From Anastatus disparis (Eukaryota; Arthropoda; Insecta; Hymenoptera; Eupelmidae): DNA of 64,000 nt. The notes beneath the pieces are model-generated. The model did no database searches. It worked only from the letters and a program-made list of their open reading frames with translations, and was not told where the DNA came from. The first letter of the stretch is position 1; every line of letters starts with the position of its first letter. Position numbers and translations under genes: made by a program. This document shows positions 62,901-64,000 of this stretch, one piece after another. The DNA lies in the NCBI GenBank assembly GCA_017163975.1, contig JAFFSR010000280.1:434001-498000 (forward strand), read 5' to 3'.

Positions 62901-64000
62901 AATTTCAATTTAACTTTGTGTCAGGATCATTTATATTTTAAATAAAGATTAATTTTTAAAGCAGATTTTCATCTGCTTTATTGTTCAAAATAAACAAAAT
63001 AAAATTTAATACAAAAATATTAATAATAGAATATATTATAACATGTCCTGTGATAAATATTCAAAAGCAATTATTTTATCTTGCATTCATAACTAAATAA
63101 TTTACGTTCTAGATACATTAAAGTAATTGCATTCTTATATTATTTTAGTAGATGAATATTAAATAATACAAAATAAAACAGTTTTATACTAAATTTGACT
63201 TTTGATATATAGTTGCTGTTTCGAATTTATTCGTTAAATATTTTTAAATTTTTGTGTCAATAACCTTGTGTGTAACAAAAAATAAGATATTCTACTTGTA
63301 TGTTAGAGAATAGGCTCTTAATAAAGGAACTGAGAAAAACTCTTTCTTTTCAGCCTTTTTAAATAATTAATCAGCAGGAATTTTCGAGAAATTTTGTAGA
63401 AAGCATTAAAAACTATAATATAATTTTTATGGAAAAATCAATTAATCAAAAAGAAATTCTATAGAATGTAATGTTAATTAAAAGGTATTATAATCAACAT
63501 ATAATTATTCTTTATTCGTTTGGAAAAAAAATTTATTCTAATTTCAATCAATTTTATAATCGATCAGTTAATATCTGGATAGTGGCCGGTAGCTTAACTA
63601 AATTAAGAATAATTCTTAAATATTTAATTTTCTTACATATGATCAAACTTATGAAAAATGCTATTGAAAATTATTGATGTATTAAATTATGCAGTTATCT
63701 CGTCTGTCCACGTCTTCTTAAGTGTTCATTTTCCAGCTGCTTGACACTAATAAAATTGAGAAAGTTATAACTCAAAGAATTTTTGTAAAACATAAAACTA
63801 TCCAAATTTTATAATATAATAACAGTGTCCACCAATTAGTAAATGAACACACCTTGCTCGATTTATCAACATTACTAAGAACTGCAAAATTTAATTTTTT
63901 AAAGTAATTCGTATAAACATAGAGACTTGATCACAATTAAAAAAAAATTTGAAGAATAATTATTAATTTTGTTCATTTATTGATTAAAGATTTCGATTTT
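59960..64000. other. AT-rich non-coding region to the end of the window
   Basis: No further exon of the preceding gene could be secured; CAATTGCAG at about 60301-60309 is a good acceptor but leads straight into a stop in one frame and low complexity in the others. 62140-62800 is less AT-rich with T-rich and A/G-rich runs and overlapping open stretches, none convincing. AAAGCAGAT/ATCTGCTTT at about 62959-62980 is a 9-bp hairpin followed by an AT-rich run. Confidence 0.4.

Overview
This is a eukaryotic nuclear window, most likely from an insect. The evidence is a spliced C2H2-type zinc-finger gene with short GT-AG introns, tRNA-derived SINEs, many short inverted-repeat DNA transposons with TA target sites, and very high A+T (roughly three quarters). 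The base composition and compact introns would fit a parasitoid hymenopteran, but that placement is inference. Nothing looks bacterial: there are no operons, no long intronless ORFs and no rRNA.

Layout. Bases 1-400 hold nested palindromes. Bases 1692-5387 hold a diverged array in which a 19-bp box (consensus GCGACTATTTAACGTCGAC) recurs about 20 times inside roughly 400-bp units. Bases 6242-7369 are a DNA transposon with perfect 23-bp ends beside TTAA; its middle is a tandem array of ACTCGA-type repeats. Bases 7980-8355 are a 376-bp MITE.

The one well-supported gene lies at 12310-14738 (+). It has six exons, all introns in phase 1, encodes 474 residues, and carries a TATA box upstream and AATAAA downstream. 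It encodes Cys-rich ribbon, C2HC and C2H2 fingers that arose by internal exon duplication.

From 15 kb onward the window is mostly AT-rich non-coding DNA (intergenic or a giant intron) studded with short elements: a near-complete fold-back MITE (21625-21981), two copies of one tRNA-derived SINE (22751, 38675), a 971-bp element with CCCTGGTAGAA ends (32852-33822), a cluster of unrelated elements at 37284-38880, hairpins at 19764, 39321 and 43338, a 145-bp MITE (43568-43712), and a degenerate ~1.15-kb element (56791-57943) with a 270-bp MITE nested in it (57401-57670).

Near the end, 59277-59525 encodes a signal-peptide-like small secreted protein lacking a clear ATG, followed by a second exon-like open stretch (59763-59957). 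I read this as a partial or decaying secreted-protein gene.

The most unusual signals are the box array at 1.7-5.4 kb, the exon-duplicated zinc-finger gene, and the imperfect pre-miRNA-like hairpin at 43.3 kb.
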